Shown here piece by piece: positions 8,839 through 18,542 of a stretch of 64,000 nt of DNA. The DNA is taken from contig NZ_CP042326.1 in the NCBI RefSeq assembly GCF_007904085.1, forward strand, positions 744,001 to 808,000, written 5' to 3'. How positions within the stretch are numbered: the first letter of the stretch is position 1; each line of letters opens with the position of its first letter. This DNA is from Euhalothece natronophila Z-M001 (GTDB taxonomy: Bacteria; Cyanobacteriota; Cyanobacteriia; Cyanobacteriales; Rubidibacteraceae). Made by a program: the position numbers and the translations under genes. The notes beneath the pieces were generated by a model. It was not told the DNA's origin, did no database searches, and worked only from the letters and a program-made list of their open reading frames with translations.

Positions 8839-9873
8839 TCAATTTAGCCATTGCTGAAATGTTTCCTCATGATTACTAATCCAAGTTTCAGCATGACGAC
8901 GAATTTCGGAAGAACTATCTTCTCCTTCCCGAAGCCTTTGATTTTGGTCATTAATATCTTCAATGGGAATGCTAACTTGCTCCATAAATTCCACAGCATC
9001 TGGATTTGATTGAGCAAACTCTTTATTAGCAATAATCATAATTCTGTCAGTAACAAATCCTAAATTTTTACCTTCATAAGTCGTATCAATATTTTCTTCA
9101 GAGGAGTTTGAATCAGGAAGGGATGTATAAGGAACTTCTAGCCATTTTACATCTTCTCCTGGTACTAAAACGCTGCTTGTCCAAAGAGGAGTCCAAGTAT
9201 AATATAAGATTGGTTCATTTTGTTCATATCGCGTCACCACATCTGCCATTAAAGCAACATATCTTCCTTGGTCATGCTCAACAGTGTCTTCTAATCCATA
9301 ACTTTCCAAATGATGATTAATAATTGTTTCACAGCCCCATCCCGGATTACAACCAACTAAATTGGCTTTTCCATTGTCATTAGTATCAAAAAGTTTAGCA
9401 ACTTCTGGGTCTTGAAGTTGTTCTAAATTCGTGATGTCATATTCTTCAGCAGTGGCGATATCAATGAGATAACCTTGGACAGCATTATCAATAATAACTC
9501 CCACTTTTTCTAATGTTTCATCTCCCCCACTATTATCATAAAATTCTTGACCAATTTGCTCCCAATGAGCAGCACTATAATCAATTCCGCCAGAAGCAAT
9601 ATCTGTGTGCATTAAAGCAGGTTCTAACTCTCGCATAGAATTAATTTCATAGCCTAGCTTTTCTAATCCAATATTGACAATCTCAGTTTGAAACCGCTCC
9701 TCTAAGGAAACATAAGCAGGGGTGATTTCTCGTCCTTGATCGGGAAGATTATCATTAGTTTCTTCAGAAATGGGCGACTCTTGACAGCTATTAAGACTAA
9801 TAATTATGCTCGTAATTGTAATGGCAATTATTACTAAATCTTGTACTTTACGCAGAAATAATGTCATTTCCAA
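8839..9873 (-). CDS. proX: Glycine betaine ABC transporter substrate-binding lipoprotein
   Basis: A 344-residue binding protein of the OpuAC/ProX family. Residues 8-29 form a hydrophobic signal segment ending in SLNSC, a lipobox with Cys30, so the mature protein is probably membrane-anchored. The family pattern is clear: DIASGGIDYSAAHWEQ, the Asn/Gly-rich LVGCNPGWGCE and the ligand-binding YYTWTPLWTSSVL with clustered Trp and Tyr residues for quaternary-ammonium binding. It is the missing third part of the proV-proW system but lies 4.4 kb away on the opposite strand, with a MITE copy 42 bp upstream. Confidence 0.9.
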   Translation of the reverse strand: MEMTLFLRKVQDLVIIAITITSIIISLNSCQESPISEETNDNLPDQGREITPAYVSLEERFQTEIVNIGLEKLGYEINSMRELEPALMHTDIASGGIDYSAAHWEQIGQEFYDNSGGDETLEKVGVIIDNAVQGYLIDIATAEEYDITNLEQLQDPEVAKLFDTNDNGKANLVGCNPGWGCETIINHHLESYGLEDTVEHDQGRYVALMADVVTRYEQNEPILYYTWTPLWTSSVLVPGEDVKWLEVPYTSLPDSNSSEENIDTTYEGKNLGFVTDRIMIIANKEFAQSNPDAVEFMEQVSIPIEDINDQNQRLREGEDSSSEIRRHAETWISNHEETFQQWLN

Positions 9874-9915
9874 AAAAAATTAGATTATACTGTTTTGTTC
9901 GTTATTGGAATATAC

Positions 9916-10041
9916 TATAGCAATCCTAAATCAGTTGTAAATTTTTAGTTGTGATCCCCCCTTTAATTCCCCCCTTACTAAGGGGGGTAGGGGGGATCGT
10001 AATGTTGAGCTAGTTTTTACAAATGAGATCATATTGCTATA
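9916..10041. repeat. MITE-like element, copy 2 (126 bp)
   Basis: Same element as 4548-4673, same orientation and length, two mismatches (in the G-run and in GTAATGTTGAGC). It lies in the upstream region of proX and may influence its expression. The two copies bracket a 5.2-kb segment. Confidence 0.8.
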
Positions 10042-10074
10042 TAGCGTTTCTTAGTCTGTTGAGGAACACACTAA

Positions 10075-10130
10075 GTCATTAGTTATTAGTTATTGGTTGA
10101 CAAAAGACATCAAGACTAAGGACAAACAGC
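10075..10130 (+). repeat. STRR-type heptamer repeat, copy B
   Basis: GTCATTAGTTATTAGTTATT followed by GGTTGACAAAAGAC and a degenerate GGACAAAC end. Same architecture as copies A and C-E but more diverged. It lies 34 bp from MITE copy 2. Confidence 0.5.
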
Positions 10131-10339
10131 AACGGATTAAGTGTAACCAGATTTTGCGAAAACGCGATCGCTCTAGCTTTGCAGCAGGAATAATGACGGT
10201 AATTCCAACCACTTGCTTTTTAAGTTGGACAACTCGAATTATACTGATGGCTAAAGTGGTAAGATTAGATTCGCAGAGAGATAGACTAGATACTAGATAA
10301 CGTTTAACTACAGCTTTTCTATTATTACTTGATTGCGTT

Positions 10340-11794
10340 ATGACCTTAACTGTTTTTAATAGCTTAACTCGTCGCCAAGAACCCTTTACATCCCTTGAAC
10401 CGAATAAAATTCGGATGTACTGCTGTGGCATTACTGTATATGATTACTGTCATTTAGGTCATGGACGCACTTGTTTAATTTGGGATGTGGTGCGACGTTA
10501 TTTGCAATGGCGTGGCTATGAGGTGCGATATGTTCAGAATTTTACCGACATTGATGACAAAATTCTTAAACGCGCCCAAACTGAAGGCGTAAGCATGGAA
10601 GACATTTCCGAACGCTTCATTGATGCTTATTTTGAAGATATGGAACGGTTGGGGATTAAAAAAGCAGATGCTTATCCTCGCGCCACTCATGCCCTTGATG
10701 GGATTCAAAGATTAGTGTCTCAACTAGAAAACAAAGGTTATGCCTATCCAGCCCATGGTGATGTTTATTATTCTGTGCGTCAGTTCCCCGAATATGGCAA
10801 ACTATCGGGACGGAAGTTAGAAGACTTAAAAGCTGGTGCAAGTGGACGCTTAGAGGAAAGTGATCCTGATGCCGAGAAAAAGCGCGATCCCTTTGATTTT
10901 GCCCTTTGGAAGGCAGCAAAACCCCATGAACCGTCTTATCCTTCTCCTTGGGGAAATGGTCGCCCAGGTTGGCATATTGAATGCTCTGCAATGGTTAAAC
11001 AGGAGTTAGGAGACACCATTGATATTCATGTGGGGGGCGGTGACTTAATGTTTCCCCACCATGAAAACGAAATTGCCCAATCAGAAGCAGCAACAGGGAA
11101 GCCCTTAGCCCGTTATTGGCTACACAATGGCATGGTTAAGGTGGATGGGGAAAAAATGTCTAAGTCTTTGGGGAATTTTATTACCTTGCGTGACTTACTC
11201 AATAGCGTTGACCCCATTGTAGTTCGGTTGTTCATTCTCCAAGCCCATTATCGTAAACCTCTTGACTTTACTGAAGAAGGATTAGAAGGGGCAAGAAATG
11301 GCTGGAAGACTTTGCGAGAAGGCTTACGATTCAAAGAGAATTACGGTAAGCAACTGGGTTGGGAGGATAACCCTCCAACCAAGAGTGATGAAACCATTAC
11401 TCAACGCTTTGCCGAAATTGTCGATGATGATTTTAATTTTGCGGGTGGACTTGCGATTTTATTTGAGTTAGCCAAAGACTTACGCAAGGAAGGGAATTTA
11501 TTAGTTCATCAGGGGAAAACTGAGGCTTCTGCTGAAGAATTAGCAGTAAAATGGCATACTTTAACCGAATTAGCGGATGTTTTTGGTTTAACTGTAGAAA
11601 TTGAAGAAACTACTTCCTCTCAAGCAACAACCTTAAGTAATGAGGAGGTACAGACTCTAATTGAAAAGCGGGCAGCCGCTCGTAAGGAGAAAAACTTTGC
11701 CGAAGCAGATCGCATTCGAGATGAGTTAACAGAAAAAGGTGTTGTTTTAATTGATCAACCCGGGGGAGAAACTCGTTGGTACTGGGAAAAATAG
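10340..11794 (+). CDS. cysS: Cysteinyl-tRNA synthetase
   Basis: A 484-residue class I aminoacyl-tRNA synthetase that charges tRNA-Cys. The HIGH-equivalent HLGHGRT, the zinc ligands CCGITVYDYCHLGH and GWHIECSAM, the HHENEIAQSEA helix and KMSKS (GEKMSKSLGN) are all present and in order. Length is close to the usual 460-490. The C-terminus ends RWYWEK, with the TAG stop formed by the first bases of a MITE-like inverted repeat (11792-11911), so the native 3' end may have been slightly altered. Single-gene unit. Confidence 0.95.
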   Translation: MTLTVFNSLTRRQEPFTSLEPNKIRMYCCGITVYDYCHLGHGRTCLIWDVVRRYLQWRGYEVRYVQNFTDIDDKILKRAQTEGVSMEDISERFIDAYFEDMERLGIKKADAYPRATHALDGIQRLVSQLENKGYAYPAHGDVYYSVRQFPEYGKLSGRKLEDLKAGASGRLEESDPDAEKKRDPFDFALWKAAKPHEPSYPSPWGNGRPGWHIECSAMVKQELGDTIDIHVGGGDLMFPHHENEIAQSEAATGKPLARYWLHNGMVKVDGEKMSKSLGNFITLRDLLNSVDPIVVRLFILQAHYRKPLDFTEEGLEGARNGWKTLREGLRFKENYGKQLGWEDNPPTKSDETITQRFAEIVDDDFNFAGGLAILFELAKDLRKEGNLLVHQGKTEASAEELAVKWHTLTELADVFGLTVEIEETTSSQATTLSNEEVQTLIEKRAAARKEKNFAEADRIRDELTEKGVVLIDQPGGETRWYWEK

Positions 11795-11911
11795 TCATTC
11801 CAAATATAGTCGTTCCAATTCAGTTCCGTAGTGCAGCCATCTTGGCTACTACTAGGGAGCAAGATGCTCCCACTACTTTTAGGTTGCTGTTTTTTATTTG
11901 GAATCACTATA
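11792..11911. repeat. MITE-like element overlapping the cysS stop codon
   Basis: Terminal inverted repeats TAGTCATTCCAAAT (left, starting in the cysS TAG stop) and ATTTGGAATCACTA (right) enclose two internal hairpins, GTAG..AGCC/GGCT.CTAC near 11829-11853 and TAGGGAGCA..TGCTCCCACTA near 11855-11878. There is no coding capacity. It is unrelated in sequence to the 126-bp element. Confidence 0.65.
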
Positions 11912-11998
11912 AAGAATATCGCACCACGGCTTTAAACCAATGGCGCGATTATTGAAGAAAGTGGTTTTATTTTGTTCAAAATTGAGCAAAAAAGAGAT

Positions 11999-12202
11999 TT
12001 AAGCTAAACCAGTATTAGTTCCTGGCTTTCCTGTGGCTAATTGTACCTTGACAATTTTACCACCCATTTTCATAATGCGCTGTTGCTCTGTAAACCAATT
12101 ATCGTAGGGAACCAGTTTGGTAAAGTAAGTATTTTGTAACTCTCGTTGGGTACGAATTCGAGTTTGGCTCGGAACACAAGCCGTAATCTTAAACATTCTC
12201 AT
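11999..12202 (-). CDS. apcC: Phycobilisome core linker Lc7.8
   Basis: A 67-residue small linker that caps allophycocyanin trimers in the phycobilisome core. The sequence from MRMFKITACVPSQTRIRTQR through YFTKLVPYDNWFTEQQRIMK to the GTNTGLA end is that of ApcC (CpcD-like domain) over its whole length. It is the last gene of the apcA-apcB-apcC order, 188 bp after apcB. Peripheral to the thylakoid surface. Confidence 0.97.
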   Translation of the reverse strand: MRMFKITACVPSQTRIRTQRELQNTYFTKLVPYDNWFTEQQRIMKMGGKIVKVQLATGKPGTNTGLA

Positions 12203-12390
12203 GGGTTATAAGCTCCAAATTTGTTTATTGTTAATTCCTTTAAACATACTTAGTTCGGGAGTTAGCCAGTCAATACTAGATCATTAAAACCTATCTTTAA
12301 GATTGAGATAAGTCTTTAACCCCCTAGCACTCACTCGCCACTACCCGAACTGAAGTCATCATGGATTGATTATCTCAGGCAATTTCTGAG

Positions 12391-12876
12391 TTAGCTTAAG
12401 CCAGAGCAGATGTAGTCAAAATAGACACCCATTTCTTTGCCAGCATCTTGACCAACAAGTCCTGCGGTGACTTCTTTCATCGCTTGAATTGCTTGAACAG
12501 TGGCATTAATGGGTACACCGAGAGAGTTATAGGTTTCTTTTAAGCCATTGAGAACCCGCTCATCAAGGATAGAAGGATCTCCAGCAAGCATCGCATAGGT
12601 GGAATAGCGAAGATAATAGTCTAAATCGCGAATACAAGCAGCATAGCGACGGGTGGTGTACATATTACCACCTGGACGAGTGATATCGGAATAGAGTAAA
12701 GATTTTGCTACCGCTTCTTTAACAATGTTAGCTGCGTTAGCACTGATGATGTTAGCTGCCCGAACGCGCAGTTGACCAGTTTGGAAATAGCCTTTGAGCT
12801 TTTCCATTGCTGCATCATCAAGGTATTTGCCTTGTACGTCAGCAGAATTAATAACAGAGGTAATTGCGTCTTGCAT
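12391..12876 (-). CDS. apcB: Allophycocyanin beta subunit
   Basis: A 161-residue phycobiliprotein. It contains the chromophore-binding Cys in [16 protein letters not shown] (about residue 81), the conserved Asn region and the C-terminus [12 protein letters not shown]. It pairs with ApcA to form the (alpha-beta)3 trimers of the phycobilisome core, each subunit carrying one phycocyanobilin. It lies 71 bp after apcA, so the two are surely co-transcribed. Confidence 0.98.
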   Translation of the reverse strand: MQDAITSVINSADVQGKYLDDAAMEKLKGYFQTGQLRVRAANIISANAANIVKEAVAKSLLYSDITRPGGNMYTTRRYAACIRDLDYYLRYSTYAMLAGDPSILDERVLNGLKETYNSLGVPINATVQAIQAMKEVTAGLVGQDAGKEMGVYFDYICSGLS

Positions 12877-12947
12877 CGTTATTTCCCTTTTCTATTGTCT
12901 GTTTATGATGGTGTCTAATTAAAATTTTCTACGCAGCAGTAAAAAGA

Positions 12948-13433
12948 CTACTGCATAGCGCCGATAACATAGTCAAAGTAAGAAGCTGCTTCTCCAGCAT
13001 CTTCAGCAGACATCATGGAGCAAGCAATGTCTTTCATGCAACGTACACTCTCAGCAACAGCATTAATAGGAGTCCCGAGAGAGTTGTACATTTCACGCAC
13101 GCCGACCAATCCAATTTCTTCAATGGGAGTAACATCGCCAGCGACTACACCATAGGTAACGAGACGGAGATAGTAGTCCATGTCCCGTAAGCAGGTTGCA
13201 GTCATTTCTTCCCCATAAGCATTGCCGCCTGGAGATACTACGTCAGGACGTTTTTGGAATAATTGATCGCCAGCTTGCTTCACAATACGCTCACGAGCAC
13301 TGGTAAGGGTTTGTGCAATACGGAGACGCTGTTCACCACCTTCAACGAAGGCTTTGATGCGATCTAATTCGCCGGGGCTGAGGTAACGGGCTTCAGCATC
13401 AGCGTTCACGATGGACTTCGTGACGATACTCAT
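12948..13433 (-). CDS. apcA: Allophycocyanin alpha subunit
   Basis: A 161-residue phycobiliprotein of the phycobilisome core. [20 protein letters not shown], the chromophore Cys in [18 protein letters not shown] and [11 protein letters not shown] are diagnostic. It is the first gene of apcA-apcB-apcC. In many cyanobacteria the core-membrane linker gene apcE precedes it; here a 427-bp non-coding leader and an unrelated membrane-protein gene do, so apcE must be elsewhere. Confidence 0.98.
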   Translation of the reverse strand: MSIVTKSIVNADAEARYLSPGELDRIKAFVEGGEQRLRIAQTLTSARERIVKQAGDQLFQKRPDVVSPGGNAYGEEMTATCLRDMDYYLRLVTYGVVAGDVTPIEEIGLVGVREMYNSLGTPINAVAESVRCMKDIACSMMSAEDAGEAASYFDYVIGAMQ

Positions 13434-13860
13434 GTTTTAGAATCCTCCAACGGATAAATGTAGTTTTAGATAATCAGCGGACTCTTGGAAATCAATTTAA
13501 TGATCCCTTGAGACTTGTTGAGGCTATTTTCCCGAATAGCTCCACTAATATACAGTACCAGCAAACGGGATTGTTCATAAACCCAACAACCTTTCTCCGA
13601 TTTATTTTGCGATATTTCGTTCACTTTCTATCGTGTTTTTTTATATTTTGTAATATTTCGCCTAATTTTTCTTGACCTCGTCGCTAACCTGAAGCCGTTG
13701 CGATTCCATCTGCCCTCCAGTTTACACTAAATCGTTGTGGTGGGCTAACGCTTCACTTACGGGGTCAATCCCTTGTACTAGTTGTTTACATTAGCGCTTC
13801 GTTCAAGTATTCTCAGTTAATTCAGGTAGAACCATCGCTAGTTGCTACATTAAAAATATA
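13434..13860 (-). promoter_or_regulatory. Upstream region of apcABC
   Basis: A 427-bp stretch without a gene, AT-rich near 13600-13670, preceding the highly expressed apc operon. It probably holds the promoter and a long 5' leader, as known for other apc operons, but I cannot place the -10/-35 boxes with confidence. A GAGGATTC motif just before apcA (about 13440-13447) is a good ribosome binding site. Confidence 0.45.
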
Positions 13861-15087
13861 TTATTGATTTCCAAAGAGCCCATCCCAAACATTATTTTCA
13901 AGTTCGCTAATTTCTCCTTCCTGAGGCTGATCTTCTATGTTGTAATAATTTTCTAACGTTCTCTCAATGAATAACGCTTCTTCACGATTACTAACCTTAA
14001 CTAATTCTTCTCCTGATCCCTGATTCGTATCGATATGAACGATATAAATATAACTATTTTCACCACTAGAATATTGTTTTGAATACAGTCTTTTCAATTG
14101 ACTTGCTTCAATCTGTTGATTTTTAAAAAAAGGAAAGGGAACTGAACCATAGGTAACCGTAATCAGTTTATTATCAGCAACAATATAGGTATAATTTACC
14201 CACCGTGCAACTGCTAAATAAAGGGTCAATATTCCAAACAACAAAAACAGTAAAAATATTGGCAATAACCTAGAGATATTTTCACCTGTATTATCACTGT
14301 TAGCAACTAATAAAGCAACAATAATTAAAAAAGTATTCAATAAAATTGCAAATATTGCTGTAATAAATCCCCCGTTCCACTTTTTATTAATTTGAATTTG
14401 GTTATCATCTTGATAAACGGTAATACTTCTAGGGGCTTCTATTTGATGAAATGGATTAGTCAAATTTGAGGGATCAATTTCTCCTTTCTGAGGCTGATCT
14501 TCAAGGTTATAATAATCCTCTAATGTTCTTTCAATAAATAAGGCTTCTTTGCCAGTAGCCACAGTTATAATTTTTTTATCGTCTCCTGTATAAGTATTGG
14601 CATAAATATCATAACTTTGATTCTTTTGATTTCTTTTCGCGTATAGTCTTTCTAAATTCGCCTTCCTGACTCTTTTGTTACGAATCCAAGGACAGGGAAG
14701 AGGCTGGTGATTAATCAGAATTTCTTCTTCATTTGCCCAGATACGGGTTTGATTTAACCACTTGGTAATTATATAATAAACAAAAAATATTCCTGTAATT
14801 AAGAATAATAAGCCTATTAAGGCAACTAATCCTAACCAAATAACTTCATTACTGTCCTCGATTCTTATAATATCCTGAAGCGTTTCATTAAAATGATTGT
14901 TGATAAAGTTGGAGATCAAGAATAATGGTTGAATTGCAAATAAAATGATAGCGATAGGAACAAAGGTATAGATAATTGTTTTTCTATCTAACCATTTTCG
15001 AGTAATAATTAAACTGGCATCACTTTGATGGATTTGAATACTTTTAGGAGCTTCTATTTCACCAGATTCAATTGGTTCTTGAGACAT
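13861..15087 (-). CDS. Membrane protein with internal tandem duplication
   Basis: A 408-residue protein built of two homologous halves. Each begins with an EAP(K/R)SI segment, then two hydrophobic helices (residues about 37-60 and 88-110; 230-250 and 268-290), then a soluble PH-like beta-rich part, ending in EALFIERTLE(D/N)YYN(L/I)EDQPQ. The half-to-half similarity is highest in that last motif. No catalytic motif or known family was recognised. It is probably an inner-membrane protein with cytosolic domains. It stands alone between apcA and sqdX. Confidence 0.7.
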   Translation of the reverse strand: MSQEPIESGEIEAPKSIQIHQSDASLIITRKWLDRKTIIYTFVPIAIILFAIQPLFLISNFINNHFNETLQDIIRIEDSNEVIWLGLVALIGLLFLITGIFFVYYIITKWLNQTRIWANEEEILINHQPLPCPWIRNKRVRKANLERLYAKRNQKNQSYDIYANTYTGDDKKIITVATGKEALFIERTLEDYYNLEDQPQKGEIDPSNLTNPFHQIEAPRSITVYQDDNQIQINKKWNGGFITAIFAILLNTFLIIVALLVANSDNTGENISRLLPIFLLFLLFGILTLYLAVARWVNYTYIVADNKLITVTYGSVPFPFFKNQQIEASQLKRLYSKQYSSGENSYIYIVHIDTNQGSGEELVKVSNREEALFIERTLENYYNIEDQPQEGEISELENNVWDGLFGNQ

Positions 15088-15192
15088 CTGAGTAATCTAT
15101 TTTATTTGGGTTGACTTGCCAGTTAGTTTCTCCTACCAATTATACTGGCAAATCATTAAAAAGAAAAACTTAAATAAAATTTATTCCTCTCC

Positions 15193-16326
15193 TTAACCAA
15201 CTGCAGAAAGCGAAGTTTTGGACAATACCTGTTGATAGTAATCTCGTAACTGTTGAGTGGCTGCTATCCATCCCCAACATTCGGCTTCTTGACGGGCTTG
15301 TTCTCGCAATAATTCTCGTTCCGATCGCGCTTCTAGTAACTTTTGCGTTGCTGTAATTGCCCCTTCTGGATCATCAGGTTCAAATAAATAGCCATTGACC
15401 CCATCTGTGACAATATCAGGGATACCGCCCGATCGCGCTGCCACTACAGGACACCCTGCAGCCATAGCTTCTAATAACACTAAACCAAGGGTTTCTGTAC
15501 GTGATGGGAACACAAAAGCATCTGCCGAGGCATAGGCAGCCCCTAAGGTTTCTCCTTCTAAATAGCCCACAAAATGAGTCGGAGTATCTGCAAAATATTT
15601 TTCTAAATTTTCCCGACTCGGCCCATCCCCAACAATTGCTAATCTTGCCCTTGGAATTGCCTCTAAAATTGGTTTAATCTCATCAATTTGTTTTTCTGCT
15701 GAAACACGCCCCACATACAGTAATAACGGATCATCGGGATTACCTTGGGATAAATGCTCACGCATTTGTTGAGAGCGCAACTGGGGACGAAATAACTCCG
15801 TATCTACTCCTCTTTGCCATAGCGCCACCCGTTCAATCCCATGATCACTTAACTCCTCCATCATTGCTGTTGAGGTGCAAAGATTCAATTCGGCTTGATT
15901 ATGTCCTACTTTTAATAATTCCCATAACACCCCTTCTAACGCCCCCATTCCGTAATGCTGTAAATATTGAGGCAAATGGGTATGATAAGACGCAATGAGC
16001 GGTAACTTCATCATTTTGGCATAATATAGCCCTGCCACACCTAAAACTGCAGGGTTCACCACGTGAATTAAATCAGGTTGAAATTTCTCTAATTCTTCTC
16101 CAATGGAGGGACGGGGAAATGCCAATTTTAGCTCTGGATACAAGGGCAATGGCATTCCAGAAACCCCATAAACCTTTGCCCCCTTATATTCTGTTAATCC
16201 ACCATCTGGAGCAACTACCAATACTTGATCACCACTTTGTTGTAAATGATTAATGGTATGGCGCAAACGGGTAACAATGCCATCAACTTTCGGTAAAAAG
16301 GTTTCGGTAAATAGGGCAATACGCAT
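15193..16326 (-). CDS. sqdX: Sulfoquinovosyltransferase
   Basis: A 377-residue GT4-type glycosyltransferase that transfers sulfoquinovose from UDP-sulfoquinovose to diacylglycerol, the last step of sulfolipid (SQDG) synthesis at the membrane. RIALFTETFLPKVDGIVTRL at the start, the HTHLPQYLQHYG region and the C-terminal EX7E motif in TETLGLVLLEAMAAG match SqdX closely. sqdB, which makes the donor, is 7 kb away at 23518-24741 on the same strand. It is probably monocistronic. Confidence 0.88.
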   Translation of the reverse strand: MRIALFTETFLPKVDGIVTRLRHTINHLQQSGDQVLVVAPDGGLTEYKGAKVYGVSGMPLPLYPELKLAFPRPSIGEELEKFQPDLIHVVNPAVLGVAGLYYAKMMKLPLIASYHTHLPQYLQHYGMGALEGVLWELLKVGHNQAELNLCTSTAMMEELSDHGIERVALWQRGVDTELFRPQLRSQQMREHLSQGNPDDPLLLYVGRVSAEKQIDEIKPILEAIPRARLAIVGDGPSRENLEKYFADTPTHFVGYLEGETLGAAYASADAFVFPSRTETLGLVLLEAMAAGCPVVAARSGGIPDIVTDGVNGYLFEPDDPEGAITATQKLLEARSERELLREQARQEAECWGWIAATQQLRDYYQQVLSKTSLSAVG

Positions 16327-16443
16327 AGATTGGCTCGTTAGAACACAAGGGACAGAAATATTGAATCATCCCTGATTGTAGAATGTCACTGCCTAATTTA
16401 ACCAAAAAAATCAGGATTGGCTTGAGCCAGCTTGTGCAAAGTT

Positions 16444-17517
16444 CTAGTTTTTACTTCCACTTCCTAAGTTAGTGGTAACTTGAATTTGTAATTCCCTTAA
16501 CTTATCAGCAATTTTCCCATTTTTAATCAATTCTTCGGCTTGGGCTAATCCTTGGGATAAATCAGCACAAATCCCCATTAAATACAAATAAGCACCCCCA
16601 TTCCAAATCGCCGCCGACATTAGTTCTCCTGGCTTTCCTTCAATCACGGATTGTAAGTCTTGGATTAATTGCTCTTTCGATTCTAATAAAACATCTCGTC
16701 CAGCAAAGCCATAATGTTCTGGGTGCAGGTTCAGCCGTTGAAATTCTTGATCTTGTTCCCTAACCCCAATAATACCAGTACGGTTACGCGCTAAGTCACA
16801 ACTGCCTTCTAAGCCTTTGACGGTGATTAGTTTTTTCATGGGACGGAGATCAAAAACTTCTCGGAAGCGATCTTCGGTGGGTGGATGAACAAATCCTGAG
16901 ATGAGATTGGCTTCTCCTGCGTAAGGAGACCAAATTAGTTCTAGAGTTGCAAAAGGGGGACGCTTGCCAATTTCATCACGATAAGGCACTAATTTTTGGG
17001 CTTGGGGGAAATGTTTTGGCAGATAGTAAAAAGCAATTCCTGTTTCACTCAGGAGTTTGTGATTATCTTCGAGGGTTAAGGAACGATAATTAATTCCTAA
17101 TCCTTCCCAAATGTCAACGTAAGGAAGACCATATTTAGTGGGCATACAATCGCCGCCTTGGAGAATGACAGGAACCCCCAAACTGGCAAGTAAAAGTAGG
17201 GTAATGGGAAAAACAGGGGCAGTGCGCGATCGCGCGTCATAAGGCACACCAAACACAGTAACAGGATATGCCGTTTCCTCAGTTAAGGGCGGAATTTTGC
17301 CCCCAAATTGATCATAGGCATCTAACATTCCTGCTAATTCCTCAGAGGTGGGACGTTTAATGCGATGGGCAATCAGAAACGCCCCGATTTGGGCAGGGGT
17401 CGCTTCTTGTTTTAAAATTAGTTCGGTGGCGGTGGCGGCTTCGGCGCGAGTTAAATTTTTGCCAGTATGGGGACCGCTACCCACTTTTTTGAGGAGTTCT
17501 CGGAATGATGCACTCAT
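16444..17517 (-). CDS. Anthranilate phosphoribosyltransferase-like protein (TrpD2 type)
   Basis: A 357-residue member of the glycosyltransferase family 3 / nucleoside phosphorylase-like fold. The N-terminal helical bundle (NLTRAEAATATELILKQEAT) and the second domain are recognisable, but the canonical GTGGD/S PRPP loop of TrpD is replaced (around FGVPYDARSRTAPVFP), so it is unlikely to be the tryptophan enzyme. YbiB/TrpD2 relatives bind nucleic acid; that role is only possible here. It follows the LysR gene by 10 bp and is probably co-transcribed with it. Confidence 0.75.
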   Translation of the reverse strand: MSASFRELLKKVGSGPHTGKNLTRAEAATATELILKQEATPAQIGAFLIAHRIKRPTSEELAGMLDAYDQFGGKIPPLTEETAYPVTVFGVPYDARSRTAPVFPITLLLLASLGVPVILQGGDCMPTKYGLPYVDIWEGLGINYRSLTLEDNHKLLSETGIAFYYLPKHFPQAQKLVPYRDEIGKRPPFATLELIWSPYAGEANLISGFVHPPTEDRFREVFDLRPMKKLITVKGLEGSCDLARNRTGIIGVREQDQEFQRLNLHPEHYGFAGRDVLLESKEQLIQDLQSVIEGKPGELMSAAIWNGGAYLYLMGICADLSQGLAQAEELIKNGKIADKLRELQIQVTTNLGSGSKN

Positions 17518-17527
17518 GGCTTTTTGT

Positions 17528-18463
17528 TTAATAAACTGATAAAGGGGTACTCATTTTATCGGACACTGAGAGTTTCTGAACCATTTGACGAAAGGCTTTA
17601 ATGGGAGGAATTTCTGCGCGATCGCGCGTCGTGGCAAACACCACTTGTCGGGTTAGGGTTTCTTGGGTTTGATGATTTTCAATGCGACCAATGGCAAGAG
17701 TGGGGTCTTCTTGGGCTTCTACTAGCGCCGAATGGGGAAGGAGGGCAATTAATTCTCCTTGTCGAATTACGCCACGAAACGCATCAAGAGTATTTAATTC
17801 CATTGCCATTTTAATCGGGGCATTTTGTTGGGAAAACCAATCTTGTACAAGACGTTGCATTCCATAACCATCTTTAAATACCACATGGGGATAAGAGGCT
17901 AATTCAGACCAGCCTAATTGATTATACTGGGTTAAGGGATGATTTGCTGCCATTAAAACTTCAATGGGTTCTTCAAATAGGATATCAGTGACCATTTCTG
18001 GATTCGTGGTAAAGGCGGGATTATTCATCACAATGGCAACATCCACTAAGCCATCTCGTAAGACTTTTAAAGCGCGATCGCTGCCAAGGGCGGTTACTCT
18101 TAATTGTACGTGAGGATACTGGCGACTAAATACTTGTAAGATCGGTGGCAGATGATAAGAACACACGGAATGGATGGCAGCAACGCATAATTCGGGTTGT
18201 TTTCCTGCCATTAGATCATGGAGTTCTTGGGTGATCATTGCCCATTCTTGGCAAATTTTACGGGCGCGAGGCAACAACCTCTCTCCAGCTACCGTTAGTT
18301 TTGCTTGGTGAGAACGATGGAAGAGATCAACCCCTAATGTATTTTCTAATCCTTGCACTTGCCTACTAATAGTCGATTGGGTGACAGAACATTTTTTCGC
18401 GGCTTGTCCGAAGTTTCCTGTTTCCGTGATGGCTAAAAATGCTTGTAACTGCTCAATCCGCAT
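17528..18463 (-). CDS. LysR-family transcriptional regulator
   Basis: A 311-residue regulator. The N-terminal winged helix-turn-helix (residues 1-60, FGQAAKKCSVTQSTISRQVQ followed by LEN-LGVDLFHR) is a textbook LysR domain, and the remainder is a periplasmic-binding-like effector domain with FKDGYGMQRLVQDWF. The effector is unknown. It is upstream of the TrpD2-like gene in the same direction, which may be its target or simply a partner in the transcript. Confidence 0.9.
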   Translation of the reverse strand: MRIEQLQAFLAITETGNFGQAAKKCSVTQSTISRQVQGLENTLGVDLFHRSHQAKLTVAGERLLPRARKICQEWAMITQELHDLMAGKQPELCVAAIHSVCSYHLPPILQVFSRQYPHVQLRVTALGSDRALKVLRDGLVDVAIVMNNPAFTTNPEMVTDILFEEPIEVLMAANHPLTQYNQLGWSELASYPHVVFKDGYGMQRLVQDWFSQQNAPIKMAMELNTLDAFRGVIRQGELIALLPHSALVEAQEDPTLAIGRIENHQTQETLTRQVVFATTRDRAEIPPIKAFRQMVQKLSVSDKMSTPLSVY

Positions 18464-18542
18464 TTTTCTTTTAGTATCTTAAATTACATTTATTGATGAG
18501 AATAACGAATTTTACAGTTACGTTTCGTGCATTTTGATACAT

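Noticed and set aside
10090-10431. 113-codon minus-strand frame before cysS
   Set aside because: It covers a heptamer repeat and the 5' end of cysS on the other strand, with no recognisable family.
16444-17517. trpD of the tryptophan pathway
   Set aside because: The PRPP-binding GTGGD-type loop is not conserved and no other trp gene is adjacent; a TrpD2-like label is safer.
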